A DNA stretch of 64,000 nt from Actinomycetales bacterium (GTDB taxonomy: Bacteria; Actinomycetota; Actinomycetes; Actinomycetales; Dermatophilaceae). The notes under the pieces are model-generated. The model did not search any database. It saw only the letters and a program-made list of their open reading frames with translations, and had not been told where the DNA came from. The stretch lies in assembly GCA_002748155.1 (NCBI GenBank), contig PDRO01000007.1, forward strand, positions 25,435 through 89,434, given 5' to 3'. This document shows, piece after piece, positions 20,622 through 28,787 of this stretch; the stretch's first letter is position 1; the number at the start of each line of letters is the position of its first letter. The translations under genes and the position numbers were made by a program.

Positions 20622-21365
20622 CTACAGGTCTTTGCCGACTGCCTCGGCTGACTGCAAAACCAGGTTGCCGAGACTCGGCAACTCGGCTCGTCCGGCGAAG
20701 ACGACCGCAATCGCCGCTCGGCAAGCTCCGGTGCGGTCGTATACCGGCGCAGCAACGGCCCGGAAACCTTGGATGACCTCGCTGGAGCTGGTCGTCCAGC
20801 CGGTTCGTCGAGCGCGTTCGACTTCGGCGCGTTCGCCCGGGATCGCCGGGCTGCCAGCCAGCAGGGCAATGCCCGGCGCTCCCCGATCGACCGGGTGGCG
20901 CAGCCCTGGCCGGTAGCTCACGTGCGCGGCCGCCGTCGGCGGTTCGACGACTTCGACGGTCACGACTTCCGCTCCGTGCCGGACGACGAGGAAAGCCGTC
21001 TTCTCGGCAGTGATCGCCAGGCGTAGGAGGTGAGGCCCGGCGATGGCCCGCAGCTGTGGCGTGAACCGGCCAGCCAGGACGGCCAGCCCCGCGCCAGGCT
21101 GGTAGCGTCCGCGTTCGTCACGGGACAAGAGCCCGTGATCCTCGAGAGTGCGCAGCATCCGGTAAGTGATGGACCGGTGCAAGCCGAGTTGGCGGGCGAT
21201 CTCGGCCACGCTCAGCGCCACCCCGGCTTCGCTGACGTGCTCGAGAACTCGGAGCCCGCGGTCCAGCGTTTGAGAGGCCGGGCGATCGGTTGGCCTGGCC
21301 CCGACACTTCGGGAAACCGGCTCAGGCGGATCGGTTGGTATCAGATGGGTCACGCGAGTTGCCAT
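20622..21365 (-). CDS. IclR-family transcriptional regulator
   Basis: 247-aa regulator. An N-terminal winged helix (about 27-90) contains LSVAEIARQLGLHRSITYRMLRTLEDHGLL, and the C-terminal effector-binding IclR/GAF-like domain contains the region RPGLRHPVDRGAPGIALLAG. Length is standard. The start at 21365 is chosen over a GTG 6 bp upstream because GAGGGG is then correctly spaced. It is transcribed away from the ABC transporter operon and probably controls it from the 153-bp shared intergenic region, where a palindrome and a direct repeat are visible. The effector is unknown, but is likely related to the transported substrate. Confidence 0.85.
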   Translation of the reverse strand: MATRVTHLIPTDPPEPVSRSVGARPTDRPASQTLDRGLRVLEHVSEAGVALSVAEIARQLGLHRSITYRMLRTLEDHGLLSRDERGRYQPGAGLAVLAGRFTPQLRAIAGPHLLRLAITAEKTAFLVVRHGAEVVTVEVVEPPTAAAHVSYRPGLRHPVDRGAPGIALLAGSPAIPGERAEVERARRTGWTTSSSEVIQGFRAVAAPVYDRTGACRAAIAVVFAGRAELPSLGNLVLQSAEAVGKDL

Positions 21366-21400
21366 CGGCACCCCTCACCAATACAGTAGCGGCACTCACC

Positions 21401-21432
21401 TATCGAGCGGACCTGTCCGATTATAGAGCGGA
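21401..21432. promoter_or_regulatory. Candidate IclR operator
   Basis: TATCGAGCGGA at 21401 and TATAGAGCGGA at 21422 form a direct repeat with one mismatch, spaced 21 bp, i.e. two helical turns. Between and partly overlapping them is a perfect 12-bp palindrome, CGGACCTGTCCG, at 21408-21419. TATAGA in the second copy could also be the -10 box of the transporter operon, which would place the regulator directly on the promoter. Confidence 0.5.
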
Positions 21433-21518
21433 AAGGGCTCGGGGGGGACAGGGGTAGATGCGGAATACCTCGAACTAACACCAGGCCCCGGACAACCGGG
21501 GCACCAGTAGGAGGCGAC

Positions 21519-22712
21519 ATGCAGCGCAGCATGCGATTAATCTCATTCGGACTTGCCGTGGGGGTGGCGGTTTCACTCGCCGCCTGCTCGGAGAGCACGG
21601 GGGAAAGCACGGACGGGTCCGGTGACTCCTCGGCAGCTGCCGGTGAGGGCCCCATCAAGATCGGCGTGGTACTCGACATCACCGGCCCGGGTGCCAGCCT
21701 GGGTGGGCCCGAACGTGACACCGTGCAGATGCTTGCCGACAAACTCAAGGAAGACGGTGGGATCAACGGCCGCGAGGTCGAGGTCATCATCGAAGACAAC
21801 GGCTCGACCGAAGACGGTGCCGCAAAGGCGACCAACAAGCTCCTCAACACCGACAAGGTCGACATCCTGCTTGGCGCATCGCGCACCGGCCCCAGCCTGG
21901 CCATGCGTCCGATCGTGGAACCGGCCGAGAAGCCGATGATCTCGTTCGCGGCCAACGTCGCGATCATCGATGACGCCAAGTGGGTCTTCAAGACCGCACA
22001 GAACGACCGGGTCGTGCTCGAGAAGATGGCCGACGACATGAAGGCCAAGGGCTACGCGAAGATCGCCGTCGCTCGTGACTCGTCCGGCTTCGGTGAGGGC
22101 GTGCCCGAGATGCTCGCCGAGATCGGCCAGGATCAGGGCCTTGAGGTTGTCAAGGTCGAGAAGTTTGCGCCCAACCAGACAGACTTCACCCCCCAGATGA
22201 TCAGCCTCCGCGATGCCAACCCGGACGCGGTGCTTATCTGGGGTATCCCGCCGGCTGCGTCTGCGGCTCAAGTGTCCTACAACAACCTCATCGAGGACGT
22301 GCCGGTCTACCACTCGCACGGCATCGGCAACAAGGTCTTCCTCGACAACGCTGGTGACTCCGCCAACGGGGTGCTCGCTCCGCTCGGACGGATGCTCGTG
22401 GCCGACCAGTTGGCTGACGACGACCCGCAGAAGCCGGTCGTGACCCAGTTCATCGCCGACTACACCGATAAATACGGCAAGGCCCCCTCCACGTTCGCCG
22501 GGCACGCCTACGACGGCTTCACCTTGGCGGTCAACGCGCTTGAGAAGGTCGGGACCGACCCGGAGAAGCTGCGCGCCGAGCTCGAGGCCACCAAGGACTG
22601 GCCGGGCATCAGTGGTGTCTTCACGATGAGCCCGGATGACCATTCCGGCCTGACCAAGGATGCCCTCGTGATGGTGACCGTCGAGGACGGCAAGTGGAAG
22701 GTCGCAGGCTGA
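21519..22712 (+). CDS. ABC transporter substrate-binding lipoprotein (branched-chain amino acid type)
   Basis: 397-aa periplasmic-binding-type protein. The N-terminus is a lipoprotein signal with lipobox LAAC near residue 23-26, so it should be anchored to the outer face of the membrane. A Ser/Gly-rich linker is followed by the two-lobe LivJ-like fold, starting with IKIGVVLDITGPGASLGG. TAGGAGG stands 5 nt before the ATG. It heads a coupled operon with two permeases and two ATPases. The HAAT family carries amino acids, amides, urea or aromatic acids, so the substrate cannot be assigned. Confidence 0.9.
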   Translation: MQRSMRLISFGLAVGVAVSLAACSESTGESTDGSGDSSAAAGEGPIKIGVVLDITGPGASLGGPERDTVQMLADKLKEDGGINGREVEVIIEDNGSTEDGAAKATNKLLNTDKVDILLGASRTGPSLAMRPIVEPAEKPMISFAANVAIIDDAKWVFKTAQNDRVVLEKMADDMKAKGYAKIAVARDSSGFGEGVPEMLAEIGQDQGLEVVKVEKFAPNQTDFTPQMISLRDANPDAVLIWGIPPAASAAQVSYNNLIEDVPVYHSHGIGNKVFLDNAGDSANGVLAPLGRMLVADQLADDDPQKPVVTQFIADYTDKYGKAPSTFAGHAYDGFTLAVNALEKVGTDPEKLRAELEATKDWPGISGVFTMSPDDHSGLTKDALVMVTVEDGKWKVAG

Positions 22713-22716
22713 CCGA

Positions 22717-23586
22717 ATGACTAACCTCCTTCAGCTGGTCTTCTCGGGGCTGGCGCAGGGGGCCGTGTTCGGGCTGATCGCACTCGGTTTCGTCGCGATC
22801 TTCGCGGTACGAGAGATCGTCAACCTGGTCCAGGGCGAATATGCCGCCCTGGCCGGGTTGGCGGCGATCAGCGCCGTCGCAGCCGGTCTTCCTCTGCTCG
22901 TAGCGGTCCTGGCCGTGATCCCGCTCGTCGTGGTCGTTGCCGTTCTGCTGGAACGCCTCACCATCGCACCGATCAAGAATATGACGCCGCTGACGTCGAT
23001 CATTCTCACTCTCGGTGTCTCGATCGCCGTCAAAGCGCTCATGCTGCTGATCTGGGGCCCGGAGTCAAAGGCGCTGCCGGCCTTCCCCGGTGAGGACTTC
23101 ACCCTCGGCGGCGTGTACATCCGGAGCCAAGAGCTGTGGATCCTGGCCATCGGAGCCCTCGTCGCGTATGGCGTCATCTGGTTCTACGAACACACCTTGC
23201 GCGGCAAGGCGTTGCGGGCCTGCGCAGAGCAGCCGATAGCGGCCCGCCTCGTCGGGGTTTCACCACGCACCGCAACCGTCGTAGCCTTTGGGGTTGCCGG
23301 TCTTGTCGGCGCAGTCGCGGGGGTGATCGGTAGTCCGATCTACCTCAGTGGTTGGGACAGCGGTTTGACGCTTGGCCTCAAAGGCTTCGTGGCGGCCACA
23401 CTCGGCGGCCTGGTGTCCTTCCGGGTGGCCATGATGGGCGGACTCATCCTCGGGGTGCTCGAGAACCTCGTGGCCGGCTACCTCAGCTCCGGCTACCGGG
23501 ATGCCGTGGCCTTCATCGTGCTCGTGCTCGTGTTGCTGTTCCGGCCGCACGGGCTTGCCGGCAAGAGTTCTGGAGTTCGAGTATGA
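22717..23586 (+). CDS. ABC transporter permease, LivH type
   Basis: 289-aa integral membrane protein with about eight hydrophobic helices. The N-terminal LVFSGLAQGAVFGLIALGF and the segment REIVNLVQGEYAALAG are typical of LivH-family permeases. It begins 4 bp after the binding-protein gene and overlaps the next gene by 4 bp (ATGA). It should form the translocation pore with the LivM-like half of the downstream fusion protein. Confidence 0.9.
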   Translation: MTNLLQLVFSGLAQGAVFGLIALGFVAIFAVREIVNLVQGEYAALAGLAAISAVAAGLPLLVAVLAVIPLVVVVAVLLERLTIAPIKNMTPLTSIILTLGVSIAVKALMLLIWGPESKALPAFPGEDFTLGGVYIRSQELWILAIGALVAYGVIWFYEHTLRGKALRACAEQPIAARLVGVSPRTATVVAFGVAGLVGAVAGVIGSPIYLSGWDSGLTLGLKGFVAATLGGLVSFRVAMMGGLILGVLENLVAGYLSSGYRDAVAFIVLVLVLLFRPHGLAGKSSGVRV

Positions 23587-25505
23587 CCGCCCTCCCAGCC
23601 GTGGTGCGGCGGAATCTGCCGTTCGTCCTGCTGGCGGTCGTGCTGGCCGTCTTCCCCATCTTCGCCCCGGTCCGGGCGGTCGACATCGGTGTCTACGCGT
23701 TGATCTACGGTCTGGCAGCCATCGGGCTGTCGCTGCTCATGGGTCTGGCCGGGCAAGTGAGTCTCGGGCACGCGGCATTCTTCGCCGTCGGTGCCTATAC
23801 CCAGGCGATCCTGGTCACCAAGTTCGCATGGCCGCTACCGCTGGCTGCTGTCGTGGCCGTGCTCGCGGCGATGCTGGTGGCGCTGATCGTCGGGCTACCG
23901 CTGCTTCGCCTCCGCGGACACTTCCTCGCCTTGGCCACTCTCGGCCTCGGGATCATCGTCACGGTGACCGCAACCGAGTTGGAGTACACCGGCGCAACCT
24001 CGGGTATCTACGGCATCCCCAAGCCCGATCTGGGTGGGCGGGTCTACGACACGTCGGCCGAGTACTTCTGGTTGATGACCCCCTTCGTCGTCATCGGGTT
24101 GTGGCTGGCAGTGAACCTCGTGCGCAGCCGTACCGGGCGTGCTCTGTCGGCCGTCAACGACTCCGAGGTCGCTGCCGAATGCCTCGGTGTCAACACGTTC
24201 AACCTCCGGGTCAAGGTCTTCGTGTTGTCGGCGGCGTACGCCGGACTGGCCGGTGCGTTCTATGCCCACTTCATCAACGTCGTGAACCCGTCCTCGGCCA
24301 AGTTCGAGCTGTCCGTGCAGATGCTGCTCATGGTCGTGCTCGGCGGACTCGGCACCGTCTGGGGAGCGGTCTTCGGCGCGATAACGGTGCAAACATTGGA
24401 AGAGGGCCTCAAGGACCTCATCCCCCACGTTGTGCCCGGGGCCACCGGCGAGGTGCAGCTCATCGGTTTCGGTGTCGTCCTCGTCGCGGTCATCATCCTG
24501 CTCCCAGGTGGGCTCGCCGAATTGTGGCAACGCATCCGGGCAGCCCTCTTCCCGGTTCGCATCAACCGCGAACACGAGCGCGAGATCAGCGAGTCCGAGC
24601 AACGTGAGCTGCTGGAGCGCTCCCTCGACTTGCTGTCCAGGGACGACCACAAACCGCCAGGGACACCGATCGTGCAAATCCGCGGGTTGACCAAGCGCTA
24701 CGGCGGGGTCACGGCGCTCGATGATCTCACCCTGGATATCCACGCGGCCGAGATCCTGGCGTTCATCGGTCCCAACGGGGCGGGCAAGACGACGGCATTC
24801 AACATGATCACCGGGGTGCTTCCGCCTACTGAGGGCTCGGTCAAGATCAACGGCACCGAAACCGCTGGTCACCAACCGCACGTGGCCGCTGAACTCGATG
24901 CCACGAGGACCTTCCAGAATCTGCAGACTTTCAAGAGCACCACGGTGCTCGGGAACGTCAAGGTCGCCCGGCATCTGCGCTCGAAAGCCGGTTTGCTGCG
25001 CGGCATGTTCCTGCTGGACCGGGACGAGGAACGGCACGTCGAAGTTGCGGCCCAGGCCGCCGTCGACGCGATGGCGCTGACACCGCTTGCCGATCACCCG
25101 ATCGCCGATCTGGCCTTCGGTAAACAGCGGCAGGCCGAGGTGGCTCGGGCGCTCGCGCTGGAGCCTTCTCTGCTGTTGCTCGATGAGCCAATGGCCGGGT
25201 TGTCCGGACCGGAACGGGACGGCTTGGCGCGATTGCTGCGCCGGGTGCGGGCCACCGGCGTGACCATCGTGCTCGTCGAGCACGATGTGGCTGCGGTGAT
25301 GGCTCTGGCCGATCGGGTGGCGGTGCTCGACGACGGCAAGCTGATCGCCTTGGGCACGCCGGACGAGGTGACCAACGACCCCGTCGTGGTGGCGGCCTAC
25401 CTCGGCACCGACGAGGAAGACGAGCGGCAGATCCAGCAGCGAGCCCAGGCCATGGAGACGCAGGTGACCGCCGGTGCCGGTGGCGACAAAGGAGGCGACT
25501 CATGA
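23583..25505 (+). CDS. Fused ABC permease-ATPase (LivM-LivG)
   Basis: 640-aa fusion of two subunits that are usually separate. Residues 1 to about 320 are a LivM-type permease (GLSLLMGLAGQVSLGHAAFF is the family signature) with about ten membrane segments. A charged linker at about 320-355 leads to a LivG-type ATPase: Walker A GPNGAGKTT at 396-404, ABC signature LAFGKQRQ at 510-517 and Walker B LLLLDEPMAGL at about 530-540. The signature motif departs from LSGGQ, but the LAFGKQR form is common in LivG. There is no stop codon or frameshift between the halves. Overlaps on both sides (ATGA) show tight coupling. Confidence 0.9.
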   Translation: MTALPAVVRRNLPFVLLAVVLAVFPIFAPVRAVDIGVYALIYGLAAIGLSLLMGLAGQVSLGHAAFFAVGAYTQAILVTKFAWPLPLAAVVAVLAAMLVALIVGLPLLRLRGHFLALATLGLGIIVTVTATELEYTGATSGIYGIPKPDLGGRVYDTSAEYFWLMTPFVVIGLWLAVNLVRSRTGRALSAVNDSEVAAECLGVNTFNLRVKVFVLSAAYAGLAGAFYAHFINVVNPSSAKFELSVQMLLMVVLGGLGTVWGAVFGAITVQTLEEGLKDLIPHVVPGATGEVQLIGFGVVLVAVIILLPGGLAELWQRIRAALFPVRINREHEREISESEQRELLERSLDLLSRDDHKPPGTPIVQIRGLTKRYGGVTALDDLTLDIHAAEILAFIGPNGAGKTTAFNMITGVLPPTEGSVKINGTETAGHQPHVAAELDATRTFQNLQTFKSTTVLGNVKVARHLRSKAGLLRGMFLLDRDEERHVEVAAQAAVDAMALTPLADHPIADLAFGKQRQAEVARALALEPSLLLLDEPMAGLSGPERDGLARLLRRVRATGVTIVLVEHDVAAVMALADRVAVLDDGKLIALGTPDEVTNDPVVVAAYLGTDEEDERQIQQRAQAMETQVTAGAGGDKGGDS

Positions 25506-26287
25506 CCGCCGCGACGTCATCGGGTGGGTTGCAGGTCTCGGACCTGCACGCGGCATACGATCGGTTGCAGGTCCTACACGGCGTCGATCTGCACGTGACC
25601 CCCGGTGAGATCCTCGCTCTGGTGGGGTCCAATGGCGCTGGCAAGACCTCGGTGTTGCGTTCGGTGTCGGGACTGCTCAAACCCACGAGTGGCACCGTTC
25701 GTCTAGGTGATACGGACATCACCACCTTTGGCGCCGAGAAGATCGCTGCGTTGGGGCTAGCCCACGTCCCGGAGAACCGTTTGGTCTTCCCGACCCTCAC
25801 GGTCGACGACAACCTGGTGCTCGGCGGCTACGTCCGGCGCAAGGACGGCAACCACGCGAGGCGCCGAGCCGAGGCGTTGGAGCTGTTCCCACGGCTGGCC
25901 GACCGGATCGAGTTGCCCGGCGGTGCCCTCTCGGGTGGTGAGCAGCAGATGCTGGCCATGGCGCGGGCGCTGATGTCCGACCCGAAGGTGATCATCCTCG
26001 ACGAGCCGAGCCTCGGGCTGGCGCCCAAGGTCGTCGGCGAGATCATGCGGGCGCTGGGCATCCTGCGCGACACAAAAGGCTTAGCTGTGCTGCTTGTTGA
26101 GCAGAATGTCCGCGCTGCCTTCAAGGTCGCCGACCGGGTGATGGTGATGGATCGTGGCAATGTAGTCGCCGAGGGCAACCCGACGGAGCTGGCCTCCGAC
26201 GAGCGAGTACGATCGGCCTATCTCGGCGGGTCGTCGACCTCGTCGAGCGGGCTGGCTCCGCCGTCTCCGGTTGACTCGTCCAGCTAG
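25502..26287 (+). CDS. ABC transporter ATP-binding protein, LivF type
   Basis: 261-aa ATPase that pairs with the LivG-like half of the preceding protein. Walker A is GSNGAGKTS at 42-50, the signature LSGGEQQMLAMARAL near 142 and Walker B VIILDEPSLGLAP near 164. A Ser/Pro-rich tail of about 25 residues follows the conserved core. It overlaps the fusion gene by 4 bp (ATGA). It is the last transporter gene, 30 bp before the MBL-fold gene. Confidence 0.93.
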   Translation: MTAATSSGGLQVSDLHAAYDRLQVLHGVDLHVTPGEILALVGSNGAGKTSVLRSVSGLLKPTSGTVRLGDTDITTFGAEKIAALGLAHVPENRLVFPTLTVDDNLVLGGYVRRKDGNHARRRAEALELFPRLADRIELPGGALSGGEQQMLAMARALMSDPKVIILDEPSLGLAPKVVGEIMRALGILRDTKGLAVLLVEQNVRAAFKVADRVMVMDRGNVVAEGNPTELASDERVRSAYLGGSSTSSSGLAPPSPVDSSS

Positions 26288-26317
26288 CCACATCCGCCTG
26301 CGCCAGAAGGAACACCG

Positions 26318-27280
26318 ATGACCAAACCCTTCGCCTCCTCGACCGATCTCACCCCCAAGACCGAGGTGCTCGAGGTGCTCGCCGACGGGGTCTACGCCCT
26401 CACCGCCGAGGGCGACCCCAACGTCGGAGCCATCGAGGGGGAGGACTTCCTCGTTGCTTTCGAGGCGCGGGCCACCCCGGCGGCGGCGCGCGACTGGATC
26501 GCCAAGCTACGTGAGCACACCGACAAGCCGTTCCGTTACCTCGTGCTTTCGCACTACCACGCTGTGCGAGTGCTCGGTGCGGACGAGTTCGGGGCACCGG
26601 AGATCATCGCTCACGAGCGCACCCGCTATCTGGTCGCCGAGCGCGGTCAGCAAGACTGGGACAGCGAGTTCGCCCGGATGCCACGGCTGTTCAAGGAGCC
26701 TGAAGGCATCAAGGGGCTCACCTGGCCGACCCTCACCTTCAACGACCGGATGACCATCCCGCTCGGCGGCGACCGTGGGGACTTGGTCTTGCAGTATCTC
26801 GGGCGCGGGCACACCGAGGGCGACATCGTCGCGTGGCTGCCCAAGCACAAGATCATGTTTGCCGGTGACCTCGTTGAAGCTAAGGCCGCCCTCTACACCG
26901 GGGACGCCTTCCACCAGGAATGGTCGACCGGCACCCTCGACGCGGTCAAGGCGATGGGAGCCGAGCAGCTCGTCGGTGGCCGCGGCGAGATCCCGCGCGG
27001 CAAGGAGGCGGTCGAGGCCGCCATCGAACAGTCGCGTGGGTTCCTCACCGCGATCATCGACAATGTCCGGGCGACCCAGGCCGCCGGCGGCACCCTCAAA
27101 GATGCCTTCGACGCCTGTCACGCGGCGCTGGCGCCGACCTACGGGCACTGGCCCATCTTCGAGCACACCCTGCCTTTCGACGTGGCTCGCACGTGGGAAG
27201 AGCTCAAGGGTGTCGACCGCCCGACCATCTGGACCACCGAACGTGACCAGGAGATCTGGGCCCAGCTGCAGACCGACTGA
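26318..27280 (+). CDS. Atypical metallo-beta-lactamase-fold protein
   Basis: 320-aa protein of the MBL fold. The usual metal motif HxHxDH is replaced: residues 79-84 read HYHAVR, so the Asp and third His are missing. Later fold elements survive: LGRGHTEGDIVAWLP (His near 166) and MFAGDLVE (Asp near 184). Proteins with this SHYHAVRVLGA motif form a recognisable subgroup, so the change is probably a family feature rather than decay. AGAAGGAAC precedes the ATG. It follows the Liv-type operon by 30 bp and ends at a strong terminator, so it is most likely co-expressed and acts on the imported compound. The reaction is unknown. Confidence 0.75.
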   Translation: MTKPFASSTDLTPKTEVLEVLADGVYALTAEGDPNVGAIEGEDFLVAFEARATPAAARDWIAKLREHTDKPFRYLVLSHYHAVRVLGADEFGAPEIIAHERTRYLVAERGQQDWDSEFARMPRLFKEPEGIKGLTWPTLTFNDRMTIPLGGDRGDLVLQYLGRGHTEGDIVAWLPKHKIMFAGDLVEAKAALYTGDAFHQEWSTGTLDAVKAMGAEQLVGGRGEIPRGKEAVEAAIEQSRGFLTAIIDNVRATQAAGGTLKDAFDACHAALAPTYGHWPIFEHTLPFDVARTWEELKGVDRPTIWTTERDQEIWAQLQTD

Positions 27281-27289
27281 ACAACCCAC

Positions 27290-27347
27290 CCGGTCGGCGT
27301 CGCTGACGTGGCTACCTGCCACACCGGCGACGCCGACCGGCGTTTTC
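27290..27347 (+). terminator. Strong intrinsic terminator after the transporter operon
   Basis: A perfect 14-bp inverted repeat has arms at 27290-27303 and 27327-27340. Within its 23-nt loop is a second 5-bp stem, GTGGC / GCCAC. CGTTTTCC follows directly. It closes the binding-protein-to-MBL operon and separates it from ftsY. Confidence 0.85.
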
Positions 27348-27428
27348 CGCCGGTTTCCACGCCCAACCGAACTGCGCTAGAGGCAGCGAGCCGCCGGTGA
27401 CCGACCGACTCATGTGAGGATTTGGCCC

Positions 27429-28685
27429 ATGTTCGAACAGACCTGGCAAACCGTTGCCCTGATCGCGCTTCTTGCCCTGCTTGTCGTGGGGCTCGGTGTC
27501 GGTCTGGTCGGTCGCCGCGGCAGGCGCCGTGGTCCCGAAGCTCCGACGCTGCCGCCCAGTGCGCCGCCGGCCGGCGCAGGAGCGGAGGACACGGCGACCG
27601 ATGACGGGGGCTCAGTGCTCACCGCGCCCGGCGCCGCACCGGCGCCGCCGCTGACGCCTGAGGTCGTCCCTGAGCCCGCTCCAGCGCCGACCCCAGTGCC
27701 CACCCCGGCGCCCGAGGTGCCGGTCGAGGTTGAACCCGCGGCACCGGCATACGAGCGACCTGAAAGCGCCCGGGGGCGCTTGGCCCGGCTGCGAGCCCGG
27801 TTGGCCCGGAGCAATACCGCCATCGGCAAGGGGCTGCTCGCCCTACTTTCGCGCGGCAAGCTCGACGAGGCCGCATGGGAGGACGTCGAGGACACGCTGA
27901 TCACCGCCGACCTCGGGGTGGATGCGGCAACCGAGCTCGTCGAAGCCCTGCGCACCAAGGTCAAAGTGGAAGGGTCGACCGACGAGGCCGAGATACGTGA
28001 CTGGTTGCGCGAGGAGCTGCTGGCTCTCGTCGATCCGGCCATGGATCGCGCGGTGGCGGCGAGCCGGGCCGAAGGGCGCCCGTCGGTGATCCTCGTCGTC
28101 GGAGTCAACGGCACCGGCAAGACCACCACGGTCGGCAAGCTCGCCCGGGTGCTCGTGTCGGAGGATCGTGACGTCCTGCTGGGGGCGGCCGACACGTTCC
28201 GGGCCGCAGCCGCCGACCAGCTGCAGACCTGGGGCGACCGGGTGGGGGTGCCGACCGTGCGTTCGGATCGAGAGGGGGCCGACCCGGCTGCCGTGGCTTT
28301 CGACGCTGTCAAGGCCGGTGCCGAGATGGAGGCCGACGTCGTGCTCATCGACACGGCGGGGCGGCTGCACAACAAAGCCAACCTCATGGACGAACTGGGC
28401 AAGGTCAAGCGGGTCATCGAGAAGCAGAGCCCGATCGACGAGGTGCTGCTGGTGCTCGACGCCACGACCGGGCAGAACGGTCTAGAGCAAGCCCGGGTCT
28501 TCGCCGAGGTCGTCGACGTCACCGGGATCGTCCTGACCAAGCTGGACGGCACGGCAAAGGGCGGCATCGTCGTAGCCGTGCAACGCAAGCTCGGCGTGCC
28601 GGTGAAACTGGTCGGGCTCGGTGAGGGTCCCGACGACCTGGCCCCCTTCGACCCGCGGGCGTTCGTGGACGCCATCCTCGAATAA
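27429..28685 (+). CDS. ftsY: Signal recognition particle receptor FtsY
   Basis: 418-aa SRP receptor GTPase. An N-terminal hydrophobic helix (about 8-28) is followed by a Pro/Ala/Glu-rich linker to about residue 110 and then the NG domain. GTPase motifs are GVNGTGKTTT at 225-234, DTFRAAAADQL near 257, DTAGR at 308-312 and TKLDGTAKGG near 367. The membrane helix is typical of actinobacterial FtsY, unlike E. coli. The ATG at 27429 is favoured because GAGGA lies 8 nt upstream; a GTG 15 bp earlier is the alternative. The partner ffh lies about 100 bp downstream. Confidence 0.96.
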   Translation: MFEQTWQTVALIALLALLVVGLGVGLVGRRGRRRGPEAPTLPPSAPPAGAGAEDTATDDGGSVLTAPGAAPAPPLTPEVVPEPAPAPTPVPTPAPEVPVEVEPAAPAYERPESARGRLARLRARLARSNTAIGKGLLALLSRGKLDEAAWEDVEDTLITADLGVDAATELVEALRTKVKVEGSTDEAEIRDWLREELLALVDPAMDRAVAASRAEGRPSVILVVGVNGTGKTTTVGKLARVLVSEDRDVLLGAADTFRAAAADQLQTWGDRVGVPTVRSDREGADPAAVAFDAVKAGAEMEADVVLIDTAGRLHNKANLMDELGKVKRVIEKQSPIDEVLLVLDATTGQNGLEQARVFAEVVDVTGIVLTKLDGTAKGGIVVAVQRKLGVPVKLVGLGEGPDDLAPFDPRAFVDAILE

Positions 28686-28775
28686 CCGGTCGCGAACCGA
28701 TCAGACTGCCCGGACGGACCGGGCCCGGTCTGGCCAGCAGGGTCGGGCCAGAGACTGCCTGCGCCGCGGTGTGGG

Positions 28776-28787
28776 TAAGGTTTGCAG
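28776..28787 (+). promoter_or_regulatory. Leaderless-type promoter of ffh
   Basis: TAAGGT at 28776-28781 is followed by 6 nt and the GTG at 28788, which begins VFNNLSDRL, the conserved Ffh N-terminus. No ribosome binding site precedes the start. Confidence 0.5.
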
